DNA of 64,000 bases. It comes from Ralstonia sp. UNC404CL21Col (GTDB lineage: Bacteria; Pseudomonadota; Gammaproteobacteria; Burkholderiales; Burkholderiaceae). A model generated the notes under the pieces. It was not told the DNA's origin. It worked only from the letters and a program-made list of their open reading frames with translations, and ran no database searches. The DNA lies in the NCBI RefSeq assembly GCF_000620465.1, contig NZ_JIBE01000004.1:1116001-1180000 (forward strand). Direction: 5' to 3'. Each line of letters starts with the position of its first letter. Position 1 is the stretch's first letter. Both the position numbers and the translations under genes were made by a program. Below are positions 28,353 to 37,105 of this stretch, piece by piece.

Positions 28353-29666
28353 TCAGGCCGCAAGCCCCGCCAGCGCCGCAGCGTTGGTGGCGGGCGCGGC
28401 ATCGGTCATGCGGCCCATGGCGCGTGCGTGCGTGTCGATGGCCTTGAGGTAGGCGCGCTCGAGTTGCCCTGCGACGCCCAGCCACGTGTAGAGCATGCGG
28501 GCGCGCACGAGCCCGGCCTGGCCGAGTTCGCGGCACAGCTCGGGCTGTTGAATCAGTTGCAGCAGGCGCGCGGCCAGGGCCTGCGGGTCCTTTGGCGGGA
28601 CGAGGAAACCGGTGCGCTCGTGCCGCACGGTTGATCGGATGCCGCCCACGTCTGCGCCAATTACTGCGCGCCCGCACGCCATGGCCTCCACCGGCGTGAT
28701 GCCGAACGGCTCGTACCACGGTGTGCTGACGAACACGTCACAGGCGCTGTACCAGGTGCGCAGATCGGCGCGACCGCGCTTGCCGACAAAGGTGGTCTGT
28801 GCGCTCACACCGGCGCGTTCGGCAATGCCCTGCAGGCGGCCGAGTTCCGGCGTGGCGGCCACATCCGGCACGACGGTGTTGCCGCCCACCACGTAAAGGC
28901 GCACGCGCTTGCGCGCGTCGGGCGGCAGCTTGCCGATGGCCTCGATGACGTTGTCCACGCCCTTGCGCGCCACCATGCGGCCCAGTTGCAGCACGACAAA
29001 CGCATCAGCCGGCACGCCCAGGCGGCGTCGTGCTTCAGCGCGGTCGATGGGCGCAAATTCCGCGGCATCGAAGCCGCAAGGCACCACGTCGATCTGCTCG
29101 GCGCGGGCGCGGTAGAGCGTTTCCAGGTCGGCCTGGTCCTGCGGGCATTCGGCGATGACGCGGTCGGCACGCTGCACCAGCATCTCTTCAATCGCGAAGC
29201 GCGCGTCAGGAAAGCCGTCGGCGCTGCCCTGATGCAGCCGGCGCACGCGACCGAGCGCGTGGAAGGTCATGACCAGCGGCAGATGCAACCGCGTGGACGC
29301 CGCAAGCGATGCCAAGCCCGACATGAAGAAGTTGGCATGGATGACGTCGTAGCCGTCGCCGCTGGCCAGGGCGCGCGCGCAATGGTTCAGTAGCTGGCGA
29401 CCAAAGGCGTGCATGTGCGGCAGCAGCGCTTCCTTGGGCAGCACGGCCGCCGGCCCTGCCGGCACGTGGACGACACGGCATCCGTCGTCGAATGGCACCA
29501 CCTCCGGATCCCACGGACGCTCGCGGCGCGTGAAGACATCGACACGATGGCCCAGCCGTGCAAGCTGGCGCGCAACGTGGCGCACGTAGACGTTTTGTCC
29601 GCCGCAGTCGACACCGCCCAAGTCGGCGAGTGGCGATGCGTGTTCACTGACCATGGCGATCCGCAT
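28353..29666 (-). CDS. Glycosyltransferase family 4, sucrose-synthase/SPS-like
   Basis: 437-residue GT-B retaining glycosyltransferase. The start MRIAMVSEHASPLADLG and GGVDCGGQNVYVRHVARQL are typical of the GT4 branch near sucrose-phosphate synthases and MshA. LQLGRMVARKGVDNVIEA and YEPFGITPVEAMACGRAV (EX7E) make the donor site. An excellent AGGAGAAACGAC ribosome site precedes the ATG at 29666. First gene of the leftward glycan cluster; an 18-base palindrome lies about 150 bases upstream. Sugar unknown. Confidence 0.93.
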   Translation of the reverse strand: MRIAMVSEHASPLADLGGVDCGGQNVYVRHVARQLARLGHRVDVFTRRERPWDPEVVPFDDGCRVVHVPAGPAAVLPKEALLPHMHAFGRQLLNHCARALASGDGYDVIHANFFMSGLASLAASTRLHLPLVMTFHALGRVRRLHQGSADGFPDARFAIEEMLVQRADRVIAECPQDQADLETLYRARAEQIDVVPCGFDAAEFAPIDRAEARRRLGVPADAFVVLQLGRMVARKGVDNVIEAIGKLPPDARKRVRLYVVGGNTVVPDVAATPELGRLQGIAERAGVSAQTTFVGKRGRADLRTWYSACDVFVSTPWYEPFGITPVEAMACGRAVIGADVGGIRSTVRHERTGFLVPPKDPQALAARLLQLIQQPELCRELGQAGLVRARMLYTWLGVAGQLERAYLKAIDTHARAMGRMTDAAPATNAAALAGLAA

Positions 29667-30024
29667 GTCGTTTCTCCTCGTATCGTCGCGGCCTGTGTGG
29701 TGAGGTGTTTGGAAGCCACGTGCGAAGAGCCTCAGCAGTCGGCGTGCCATGGCGCGCAACCTTGTACGGCGGGACATTCCAGCAGCGTGTGAGAAGCCGA
29801 TGCCGTGGAAGCGCTTCTCGCTTGTCCGGACAAGCGTTTGCGGGATGCGGATGTCAGGCGGACGCGTGAGGCGGTGGCGCGGTGGAGTCGCCATGGCGCT
29901 GTGCAGCTGGACGCGCCGCCGTTGAGGGACCGCGCAATTCTTACGTGGGGTACAAGGAGAAACGGCGCGACGATGGCATCACGCCTGTCGCGCCGCGCGG
30001 GATGAAGCGATTGAAGAGACGGCG
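29667..30024. other. Non-coding spacer upstream of the glycan cluster
   Basis: 358 bases without a credible gene. The only short open frames are arginine-rich shadows with no ribosome site. It should hold the promoter of the leftward cluster; the only clear signal is the perfect palindrome at 29819-29836. Confidence 0.6.
29819..29836. promoter_or_regulatory. Perfect 18-base palindrome, candidate operator
   Basis: CGCTTGTCCGGACAAGCG reads the same on both strands with no spacer. It lies 153 bases upstream of the first glycosyltransferase gene of the leftward cluster. The half-site TTGTCC could suit a dimeric regulator such as a GntR-family protein, but no regulator is encoded nearby to pair with it. 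Confidence 0.45.
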
Positions 30025-30594
30025 TCAGGCGAGCCGCAGCGTGCCCTCCGTGGCGGCTGCAGCTTGCTTGGCGATCGCGCGCAGGCACGCCGCCACCACA
30101 TGTGCAAAGCCTTCGTCATAGAACGGCAGCGCGCCGCTCACGCCCACCACGATGCCATCGAGCACGGCGCTGCCCCACAGGTTGGTGTCGCCCGCGCGCA
30201 GCACGTGCGGGCGCAAGCTCTGCAGCGCGTGTGTGCTCATGCCGTGCTGCCAAGCCAGCCGCGCCTTGGCGCGCGCGTAAGCGGCGTAGTCCGCATCCCA
30301 TTGCGCACGGTCGCCCACCGAATATTCGTAGAGCACGGCTTCATCAAAGGCGCACTCCGCCGGCGAGCGTGCGGGGTCCATCACCACGATGTGGAGGAAG
30401 CCGCTGTCGCCCACTTCCTGTGGACGCGTCATCGCCTGCGTGATGAGTGGCAGTGCCATCTCCACGGCACGGCGGGCGGCGTCTGCGCCGGCAAAGTGCG
30501 AAGTAGTCTGTTGCGTTTTCTTCTGCGGTGCCTGTGGTTGCTGTGGTTGCAGCGTTTCCTGTGCGGAGGCGGAAGGATCGAAATCGGCCAGCAT
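30025..30594 (-). CDS. Protein of unknown function downstream of the ABC fusion
   Basis: 189 residues. A Gln/Pro-rich N-terminus (QPQQPQAPQKK) is followed by a compact alpha/beta domain: FLHIVVMDPARS, YAAYARAKARLAWQHG, LWGSAVLDGIVVGVSGALPFYDE and a final helix. The GIVVGVSGALPFYDEGFAHVVA stretch is reminiscent of the GlcG/HbpS small heme- or ligand-binding fold (there GxIGVSG.....D), but other family marks are missing, so this is only a suggestion. The ATG is two bases after the fusion gene stop, so they form a two-gene operon and may act together. Confidence 0.8.
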   Translation of the reverse strand: MLADFDPSASAQETLQPQQPQAPQKKTQQTTSHFAGADAARRAVEMALPLITQAMTRPQEVGDSGFLHIVVMDPARSPAECAFDEAVLYEYSVGDRAQWDADYAAYARAKARLAWQHGMSTHALQSLRPHVLRAGDTNLWGSAVLDGIVVGVSGALPFYDEGFAHVVAACLRAIAKQAAAATEGTLRLA

Positions 30595-30596
30595 GT

Positions 30597-33587
30597 TTAT
30601 GGAGACTCCTGGGCTGATTGGAGGGAAACGGAGGCGTGCGATTCACGCGCGGGCGCACGTCGCGCGCGGATGACGCTGAGGATGGCGGTGACGAGTTCGC
30701 CGTGTTCGGTGGGCTTGGCCAGATGCAGCTGGAAGCCGGCCAGCAGGGCGCGCGTGCGGTCTTCCGGGCGATCGTAGCCGGAGAGCGCGACGGCGGGCAG
30801 CCGGGCATCGAGCGGCATGTCGCGCTCGCTCTCCAGCAGGCGCACGTTGCGCAGCAGCGCGTAGCCGTCTTCGTCGTCGCCGAGCGCGATGTCGGAGACC
30901 AGCACATCGGGCCACGAGTTGCTTGGCGCCGCGCGCAAGGCCGCGAGGGCGGGCTTGGCAGCGCCATACGCAGTGACGGTGGCGCCGTAGTCTTCCAATA
31001 GCAGCTGCAGGATTTCGCGGGCGTCTTCCTGGTCGTCGACGATGAGCACGTGCACGCCAGACAGCGCATCCGGCGGCGGTAGCGCGGTGCGCTCGGCCCG
31101 CGGCGCCTGCGGCGCGGCGGTGGGCACGGCCTCGCCCGGCGCGACCGGAAGCGGCGCCACCGCGCGGATCGGGAAGTCCATCACATAGGTGGTGCCGTCG
31201 CCGTGGGGCAGCGGCACGACGGCAAAGCGCCCACCGTGCTGTTCCACCACCGAGCGGATCCACAACGGGTCAAGCGTGGCTGCAGGCGTGGCGGCCGTGT
31301 CCTGCGCGGTTGCCGCCAGCGCGGTGTCGAACGCGCGCGGCTCCTGCCGCAACGGCGCGAGCGGGTCCACCGGGTCCAGCACGTCGAACGGCGCGGGTGC
31401 AGGCGGGGTGGTCGTGGGCCCAAAGGCCGACAGGGCGGCGTCGGGCTCCATCTCTGCGGGCGTGTGCGACGCGGTGGGAATGGCGGCCGCCGCCACCGCC
31501 GGTATGGCAATCGTGTCGGTCACGCGCAACTGCGCCATGCCTTCCACGCGCTCCAGCACGATCTCGATGCGGCTGCCCGGGTGGCTGGCCAGCACGGCGT
31601 GGCTCAGCACATCGCCCACGATGCCTTGCAGGCGGCTCGGGTCGCCCGTGATGCTCGGCGTTTCCGAGCGGATGACGGAATACACGGTGATGCGGCGTGC
31701 ATCGATGGCTTCGCGCAGGCCGTCGAGCACGCTCACCACCAGTGCCACGAGGTTGATCGGCTGCTGTGCCAGCCGGTGCTGGGCCTGCTCCAGGTCGGAC
31801 TGCTGGCGTTGCAGGGTCCAGAGCTGGGCGTAGACGCCGTTGGCGGCCAGCAGGTCGGTATGGCGGCCGCGCTCGACAATGCGGCCTTTTTCCAGCACGA
31901 CGATTTCGTGCGCGTCCACCACCGTGGAGAGCCGGTGCGCAATCACCAGCGTCGTGCGGTGTGCCGACAGGCGATCCAGCTCGCGCTGGATGGCGCGTTC
32001 TGAGCGGGTGTCGAGCGCCGACGTCGCCTCGTCGAAGATCAGGATCGACGGGTTCTTCAGCAGCGCCCGCGCAATGGCAATGCGCTGTTTTTCACCGCCC
32101 GACAGCTTGAGCCCGCGCTCGCCCACCATGGTCTGGTAACCCTCGGGCAGCGCGGCGATGAAGTCGTGCACATAGGCCGCGCGCGCCGCCTCGATCACCT
32201 CCGCCATCGTCGCGCCTTCGCGCCCGTAGGCGATGTTGTAGGCGATGGTGTCGTTGAAGAGGATGGTGTCTTGCGGGACGATGCCGATCGCGCGCCGCAC
32301 GCTGTCTTGCGTGACCACGCGGAGGTCTTGCCCATCGATGGACACGCGCCCCGCCCACGGGTCGTAGAAGCGCAGCAGCAGCCGCGCCAGCGTCGACTTG
32401 CCCGAGCCGCTGCCGCCCACCACCGCCACCGTGTGCCCGGCCGGAATGTGCAGCGACAGGTCGTGCAGGATGGGCCGTGTGTTCTCGTAGCCGAAATCCA
32501 CGTGGTCGAACTGCACCTCGCCCTGCGTCACGCGCAGCGGTGCGCCGTTGGGCAGGTCCACCACGTCGGCCCGCTGTTCAAGCAGTTGGAACAGGCGTTC
32601 TGCGTTGATGGCGGCGTCTTTCGCCTCGCGGAACATGAAGCCCAGCGCGTTGAGCGGCAGGCACACCTGGATGATGTACGCGTTGATCAGCACGAGATCG
32701 CCCACCGAGAGCACACCGCGCGTCACGTCCTGCCCGGCCAGCAGCATGACGGTCGCTACACCGGCGGCAATCACGCCGCTTTGCGACACATGCAGCAATG
32801 ACAACGCGCGCTGGTTGGCGACCGCCGTCTCGATGCGCTGGCGCAGGATGTCGCGGTAGCGGTGGGCCTCGAAGCGCTCGCTGGTATACACCTTCACGGC
32901 TTCGTGATTGAGCATGCTGTCGAGCAGCCTGCTGCCGGCCATCGAGTCGAACTCGTTCATCTGCCGTTGCAGGCGCACGCGGCGTCGCGTGAGCAGCACG
33001 GTGGCGGTGCAATAAGCCGCAAACGTGGCCAGGATGGTGACGAGATACCACCCGCTGTAGCGGCTCATCATGATGATGAGCACGGAGCCGATCTCCACCA
33101 TGGTCGGCAGGATCGTGAACAGCGCGACACCCAGCAGGAACTCGATGCCGGTGGTGCCGCGCTCCACATCGCGGATCAGCCCGCCGGTCTGCCGGCTTGC
33201 ATGAAAGCGCGGCCCGAGCTGGTGCAGGTGCTCGAACGCCTGCGCCATGAAGCCCGCCACCGTGGGCTGCGACACGCGCGAGAACACCATGTCGCGCAGC
33301 TCGCCGAACAGCGTGCCGCCAAAGCGCAATACTGCATAGGCCAGCAGCAGGAAGGCCGGAAACACGCGCGCCCGCGTGGCATCGCCAAAGCCGTCGACAA
33401 TCCACTTGAGCACGATCGGCACGCCCACCGCGCACAGCTTGGCCAGCACCAGCAGCCCCACGGCCACCAGCACGCGCTTGCGGTAGCGCCAGATGGCGCG
33501 CCACAACGCGCCCACGATCCGCTGCTGCAGGCTCGATGCCTCAGCAGGATGGGGAGGAGGGGAGGATCCAGGAGATGGGCTCGTCAC
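30597..33587 (-). CDS. Atm1-like ABC exporter fused to a degenerate histidine-kinase ATPase domain and a response-regulator receiver
   Basis: About 996 residues. From GTG 33587: six-helix exporter domain (about 20-330); NBD (345-590) with Walker [10 protein letters not shown], signature LSGGE, Walker [11 protein letters not shown] and H-loop IAHR, closest in pattern to Atm1/HMT1/ABCB7. Next comes a histidine-kinase-like region (about 605-810): [17 protein letters not shown] and VEQHGGRF match the F/N and C-terminal parts, but the N-box Asn is His, G1 reads DTIAIP, and a Pro/Ala linker replaces the ATP lid and G2. A complete receiver (about 844-970) has VDDQED, phospho-Asp in VSDIALG, ALSG and AKP. 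GTG at 33644 is an alternative start. Probably a regulated half-transporter; mechanism unknown. Confidence 0.9.
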   Translation of the reverse strand: MTSPSPGSSPPPHPAEASSLQQRIVGALWRAIWRYRKRVLVAVGLLVLAKLCAVGVPIVLKWIVDGFGDATRARVFPAFLLLAYAVLRFGGTLFGELRDMVFSRVSQPTVAGFMAQAFEHLHQLGPRFHASRQTGGLIRDVERGTTGIEFLLGVALFTILPTMVEIGSVLIIMMSRYSGWYLVTILATFAAYCTATVLLTRRRVRLQRQMNEFDSMAGSRLLDSMLNHEAVKVYTSERFEAHRYRDILRQRIETAVANQRALSLLHVSQSGVIAAGVATVMLLAGQDVTRGVLSVGDLVLINAYIIQVCLPLNALGFMFREAKDAAINAERLFQLLEQRADVVDLPNGAPLRVTQGEVQFDHVDFGYENTRPILHDLSLHIPAGHTVAVVGGSGSGKSTLARLLLRFYDPWAGRVSIDGQDLRVVTQDSVRRAIGIVPQDTILFNDTIAYNIAYGREGATMAEVIEAARAAYVHDFIAALPEGYQTMVGERGLKLSGGEKQRIAIARALLKNPSILIFDEATSALDTRSERAIQRELDRLSAHRTTLVIAHRLSTVVDAHEIVVLEKGRIVERGRHTDLLAANGVYAQLWTLQRQQSDLEQAQHRLAQQPINLVALVVSVLDGLREAIDARRITVYSVIRSETPSITGDPSRLQGIVGDVLSHAVLASHPGSRIEIVLERVEGMAQLRVTDTIAIPAVAAAAIPTASHTPAEMEPDAALSAFGPTTTPPAPAPFDVLDPVDPLAPLRQEPRAFDTALAATAQDTAATPAATLDPLWIRSVVEQHGGRFAVVPLPHGDGTTYVMDFPIRAVAPLPVAPGEAVPTAAPQAPRAERTALPPPDALSGVHVLIVDDQEDAREILQLLLEDYGATVTAYGAAKPALAALRAAPSNSWPDVLVSDIALGDDEDGYALLRNVRLLESERDMPLDARLPAVALSGYDRPEDRTRALLAGFQLHLAKPTEHGELVTAILSVIRARRAPARESHASVSLQSAQESP

Positions 33588-33753
33588 TAGGCGTGAAATC
33601 CGGTCGGTCTTGCAACGCGAGGTGCGACGCAAGCCACGTTCCACGCCCGCCCGGCTTCCGGGACACAGGTGGCCCCGGAATCGCGCGATAATGCGTGACT
33701 TTCCTGCTGTTTCCAGCGCCTCCTAGCTTTTCCTGCCTTTCTGCTGCCCCGCC

Positions 33754-34989
33754 ATGACCGGACTGACCACCGCCCTCCTGCACGCCGACCGCGAAGCCGG
33801 CGTCGAGCACTACGCCATCCACAAGCCGCTGCATACATCCACCACGTACGGCTATGCCGATACGCGCGAGCTGATCGATGTGTTCCAGGGCAAGCCCGGC
33901 TACACCTACGCGCGCCAGGGCAACCCGACCACGGCCGCACTGGAAGCCAAGATCACGATGATGGAATCCGGTGTGGCGACGGCGTGTTTCGCCACCGGCA
34001 TGGCGGCCATCATGGCGGTGTTTTCCACCATGCTGCGCGCCGGCGACCACGTGGTCTCCAGCGCCTTCCTGTTCGGCAACACCAACAGCGTGTTCGAAAC
34101 GCTGCGCAACCTGGGCGTGGACGTGACGTTCGTCGATGCCACGTCGGCCCGGGCGGTGGCCGACGCAGTGCAGCCGAATACGCGCCTCGTCTTCGTGGAA
34201 ACCATTGCCAACCCGCGCACGCAAGTGGCCGATCTGAAGGGCATTGGCGACATCTGCAAGGCACGCGGCCTGATTTACGTGGTCGACAGCACGATGACGT
34301 CCCCCTGGCTGTTCCGCGCGCGCGACGCGCAGGCGAGCCTCGTGGTGCATTCGCTCTCCAAGTACATCGGCGGGCACGGCAACGCGCTGGGCGGCGCGGT
34401 GGTGGATACGGGCCTGTTCGACTGGGCGGCCTATCCGAACATCTATCCGGCCTATCGCAAGGCCAAGCCGGAAATGCAGGGCATCCAGCAGATTCGCAAG
34501 AAGGGCCTGCGTGACCAGGGCGCCACGTTGATTGCCGATGCCGCGCACCGCATTGCCGTGGGCGCCGAAACAATGGCCCTGCGTGTCGACCGCACCTGCA
34601 GCAACGCGCTGGCGCTGGCCCGCACGCTGGCGGCGCACCCGAAGGTGGCACGTGTCTACTACCCCGGTCTGCCGGAGCACCCCCAGCACGCCCGCGCCAC
34701 CGAGCTGTTCCGTCACTACGGCGGCCTGCTGAGCTTTGAGCTGGTAGACGGCGCTGATTACGTCGACATGCTCGACCACCTGCGCTACGCGGTGCGCGCC
34801 ACGCACCTGGGCGACACGCGCACGCTGGTGATTCCGGTGGCGCCGACCATCTACTGGGAAATGGGCGCCGAGCGCCGCGCGTCGATGGGCATTGCCGATT
34901 CGCTCGTGCGCGTGTCGGTCGGCATCGAGGATGAAGCCGATCTGGTGGCGGACTTCACGCAGGCGCTGGACGCCATCCACCTCGGCTAA
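33754..34989 (+). CDS. Cys/Met metabolism PLP-dependent enzyme (cystathionine gamma-synthase/lyase family)
   Basis: 411-residue fold-type I PLP enzyme acting on sulfur amino acids (O-acyl-homoserine sulfhydrylase, cystathionine synthase or methionine lyase chemistry). YARQGNPTTAALE, CFATGMAAIMAVFS, VDSTMTSPWLF and SLSKYIGGHGNALGG (PLP lysine within the last) define it. The insertion near AYPNIYPAYRKAKPEMQG marks a subgroup close to O-acetylhomoserine enzymes. The divergent fusion gene starts 110-167 bases away. Exact reaction cannot be assigned. Confidence 0.92.
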   Translation: MTGLTTALLHADREAGVEHYAIHKPLHTSTTYGYADTRELIDVFQGKPGYTYARQGNPTTAALEAKITMMESGVATACFATGMAAIMAVFSTMLRAGDHVVSSAFLFGNTNSVFETLRNLGVDVTFVDATSARAVADAVQPNTRLVFVETIANPRTQVADLKGIGDICKARGLIYVVDSTMTSPWLFRARDAQASLVVHSLSKYIGGHGNALGGAVVDTGLFDWAAYPNIYPAYRKAKPEMQGIQQIRKKGLRDQGATLIADAAHRIAVGAETMALRVDRTCSNALALARTLAAHPKVARVYYPGLPEHPQHARATELFRHYGGLLSFELVDGADYVDMLDHLRYAVRATHLGDTRTLVIPVAPTIYWEMGAERRASMGIADSLVRVSVGIEDEADLVADFTQALDAIHLG

Positions 34990-35056
34990 ATCTCCTCGCC
35001 TTGGCAACGAGGCGGCCCAGGACAAGGCTGCCCGTTCGCCCGCGAGTGTTGGAGCA

Positions 35057-35413
35057 TCGCGCTCCACGACCGAACACTCGCATTCCACCCTCGGATGGTG
35101 GCGCTCCAGGCGCAAACACTGGCGCTCCACCGTGCGAGCGTCGAGCGTGACGCTTTGAGGCTCCAACGCCACCGTCACGGGGTCGTGCCCCAATGTCAAA
35201 CACACGATTGCCGCGCTCGGACGCTGGCGTTTCAGTCTCGAACACTCGAACGCCACTGTCCGAGGCTGACGCTCCGCCCTCGGAAGGTCACGCTCGACCG
35301 GTTGAGGCTGGCGTTCCACTGTCTGAGGGTGGAACGCCACAGTCGGAGGTCGAAATTTTGGACCTCAGACTGCGGAGCGCGACGGTTTGAGGTCCACGCT
35401 CCGCCCTCCGGGG
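35057..35413. repeat. Degenerate tandem array of 17 units, exact 21-base period
   Basis: Seventeen consecutive 21-base units keep phase with no insertion or deletion; approximate consensus TSGCGYTCCACYSTCKGAGGS. Examples start at 35225 (TGGCGTTTCAGTCTCGAACA), 35309 (TGGCGTTCCACTGTCTGAGG) and 35330 (TGGAACGCCACAGTCGGAGG). Units differ at many positions, so the array is old or made by a diversifying process. It fills most of the 474-base gap between the convergent PLP-enzyme and oxidase genes. Because 21 is divisible by three, all frames repeat as heptapeptides, but no ribosome site or start supports expression. Confidence 0.8.
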
Positions 35414-35463
35414 GCCGGATGCGGGCCTCGCCGGGCCGTGCTTGGCCCCGCCCAGCCCGGGGC

Positions 35464-35790
35464 TCAATGGAAGAACAGCATGCGCATGCCAAAGGTGTGA
35501 TGCGCTTCCGCCGCCATCAGCACCATCAGCACGAGCAAGGCCAGCGGCGGCAGCAGGATCGCGTACACCAGGGCCAGCCGCTCCCACATCATGTGCATGA
35601 ACACGGAGACGATCAGCCCGGCCTTGGCGATCATGAACACGATGATCAGCGTCCAGCGCATCAGCCCCTGCACGTGAAAATAATCGACCAGGTACGACAT
35701 CGTGCTCAGCACGAACAACAGGCCCCAGATCTTCAGGTAGATGTCGATGGGGTGTTGTTGCCCGTGGGCAGAGGGTTCCGTGTGGTCCAT
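35464..35790 (-). CDS. Cytochrome c oxidase subunit IV family protein
   Basis: 108-residue membrane protein with three helices (IYLKIWGLLFVLSTMSYLV, TLIIVFMIAKAGLIVSVFMH, LVYAILLPPLALLVLMVLM) and the HxxWE-like loop HMMWERL, matching the prokaryotic COX4/CyoD family. Start at 35790, eight bases after the subunit III stop direction, last gene of the leftward oxidase operon. It helps assemble or stabilise the Cu-heme site in related oxidases. Confidence 0.88.
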   Translation of the reverse strand: MDHTEPSAHGQQHPIDIYLKIWGLLFVLSTMSYLVDYFHVQGLMRWTLIIVFMIAKAGLIVSVFMHMMWERLALVYAILLPPLALLVLMVLMAAEAHHTFGMRMLFFH

Positions 35791-35798
35791 GACAGGCC

Positions 35799-36497
35799 TC
35801 ACCACAGGTAGAACAACGCAAAGATGAACACCCAGACGAGATCGACGAAGTGCCAGTAGAGGCCCGCGATCTCCACGATCTGGAAGTTGCCGTGCTCGGC
35901 AAAACCCGGCTGCAGGATCTTGCGCGCCACTAGCAACAGGTAGATCACGCCGCACGTCACGTGAAAGCCGTGGAAGCCGGTGATCATGAAAAAGCACGCG
36001 CCAAACTGCGCCGCGCCCAGCGGGTTGCCCCACGGCCGGATGCCTTCGTGCACGATCAGCTTGGTCCACTCGAACGCCTGCATCGACACGAACGCCGCGC
36101 CCAGGATGGCCGTTGCCAGCATGAGCAGCGCTGCCCGCTTTGCCTCGCGCCGGTAGCCGAAGTTCACCGCCATGGCCATCGTGCCGCTGCTGCTGATGAG
36201 CACGAACGTCATGATGGCGATCAGCAGGAGCGGCACTTCCACGCCGCCCACCGACAGCCCGAACACCTTGGACGGGTCGGGCCACGGTACGGTCGTCGAC
36301 ATGCGCACCGTCATGTAGCCGACCAGGAAGCTGCTGAAGACAAAGGTGTCCGACAGCAGGAAGATCCACATCATGGCCTTGCCCCACGGCACCTTGAAGG
36401 TTTCGCGGTCGGCCGACCAGTCGTTGACGATGCCGGGCCAGCCTTTGGCGGCGTCTGCCGAGACTGCCGGGTCCGTTGGAAGCGTGGAGTGGCTCAT
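35799..36497 (-). CDS. coxP: Cytochrome c oxidase subunit III
   Basis: 232-residue heme-copper oxidase subunit III with about five helices. KAMMWIFLLSDTFVFSSFLVGY, GFHGFHVTCGVIY and the ending GLYWHFVDLVWVFIF are family blocks, including the conserved acidic residue before the last-but-one helix (AFEWTKL). The ATG overlaps the upstream second subunit-III gene by ATGA. In the coxMNOP-type operon of Bradyrhizobium both coxO and coxP are subunit-III-like; this is the larger partner. Confidence 0.92.
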   Translation of the reverse strand: MSHSTLPTDPAVSADAAKGWPGIVNDWSADRETFKVPWGKAMMWIFLLSDTFVFSSFLVGYMTVRMSTTVPWPDPSKVFGLSVGGVEVPLLLIAIMTFVLISSSGTMAMAVNFGYRREAKRAALLMLATAILGAAFVSMQAFEWTKLIVHEGIRPWGNPLGAAQFGACFFMITGFHGFHVTCGVIYLLLVARKILQPGFAEHGNFQIVEIAGLYWHFVDLVWVFIFALFYLW

Positions 36498-37105
36498 GGC
36501 GTGGCTCCATACAGCGGCCCGCAGATGGCGCTGACGAATGCGGGCGTGATCCACCACATCGCGGCCAGCAGCACGAGCCACACGGCCAGCAGGAAGTGCC
36601 AGTACGTCGCGCAGAGGGAAACGGCCAGCCGGGTGCGATCGGCGTTCCTGTGCAGGCGCGCGACCGTCACCGCCCAGACGACCAGGCCACCGACGACATG
36701 CGCCGCATGCAGGCCCGTGAACACATACAGAAAGCTGTTGGACGGGTTGACCGCCACGCCTTGCCCGGTGGCCGACAGTTGCTGCCACGCCGCCCATTGG
36801 CCGAACACGAACAGCGCGGCAAGGGCGCCACCGGCCAGCAGCCAGGGCGTGCGGCGCGCGTCGGTGCGCCTTGTCCCTTCCATGGCGACGCTCGCCAGCG
36901 CCAGCACGCCGGTGTTCCACCACAGCAGCGCCGGGTGGGGAACCGGCATCCAGTCGGGCTCGCGCATGCGCATGGCATAGGCGAGGATCAGCAGCAAGAA
37001 CAGCGTCGTCACCACGGCCATGAAGACGCGCAGGCCAATGCGCCCAGCGTGCGGCGGCAATGCAGGCGATGTGTCGGGCGCGAAGTGGCGGGGCAGGGTC
37101 GTCAT
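36494..37105 (-). CDS. coxO: Second cytochrome c oxidase subunit III-family protein
   Basis: 203 residues with about five helices. LHAAHVVGGLVVWAV and ATYWHFLLAVWLVLL correspond to subunit III blocks (GFHxxHVxxG and YWHFVDxVW), but the Asp of WHFVD is Leu and other polar positions are lost. Coupled to subunit I (ATGA at 37102-37105) and to the other subunit III. It fits the coxO position of coxMNOP operons, where two related proteins stand in for the usual seven-helix subunit. Confidence 0.85.
   Translation of the reverse strand: MTTLPRHFAPDTSPALPPHAGRIGLRVFMAVVTTLFLLLILAYAMRMREPDWMPVPHPALLWWNTGVLALASVAMEGTRRTDARRTPWLLAGGALAALFVFGQWAAWQQLSATGQGVAVNPSNSFLYVFTGLHAAHVVGGLVVWAVTVARLHRNADRTRLAVSLCATYWHFLLAVWLVLLAAMWWITPAFVSAICGPLYGATP

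Noticed and set aside
33588..33644. Extra 19 residues at the start of the ABC fusion (GTG 33644)
   Set aside because: Arg-rich and unlike a protein start; GTG 33587 is preferred, though neither has a clear ribosome site.
35193..35390. Small repeat protein of 65 residues (heptapeptide pattern)
   Set aside because: The 21-base period creates heptapeptides in all frames; there is no ribosome site and no support that this frame is used.
35057..35413. CRISPR array
   Set aside because: Units are contiguous with 21-base period, without conserved repeats separated by unique spacers, and no cas genes occur nearby.
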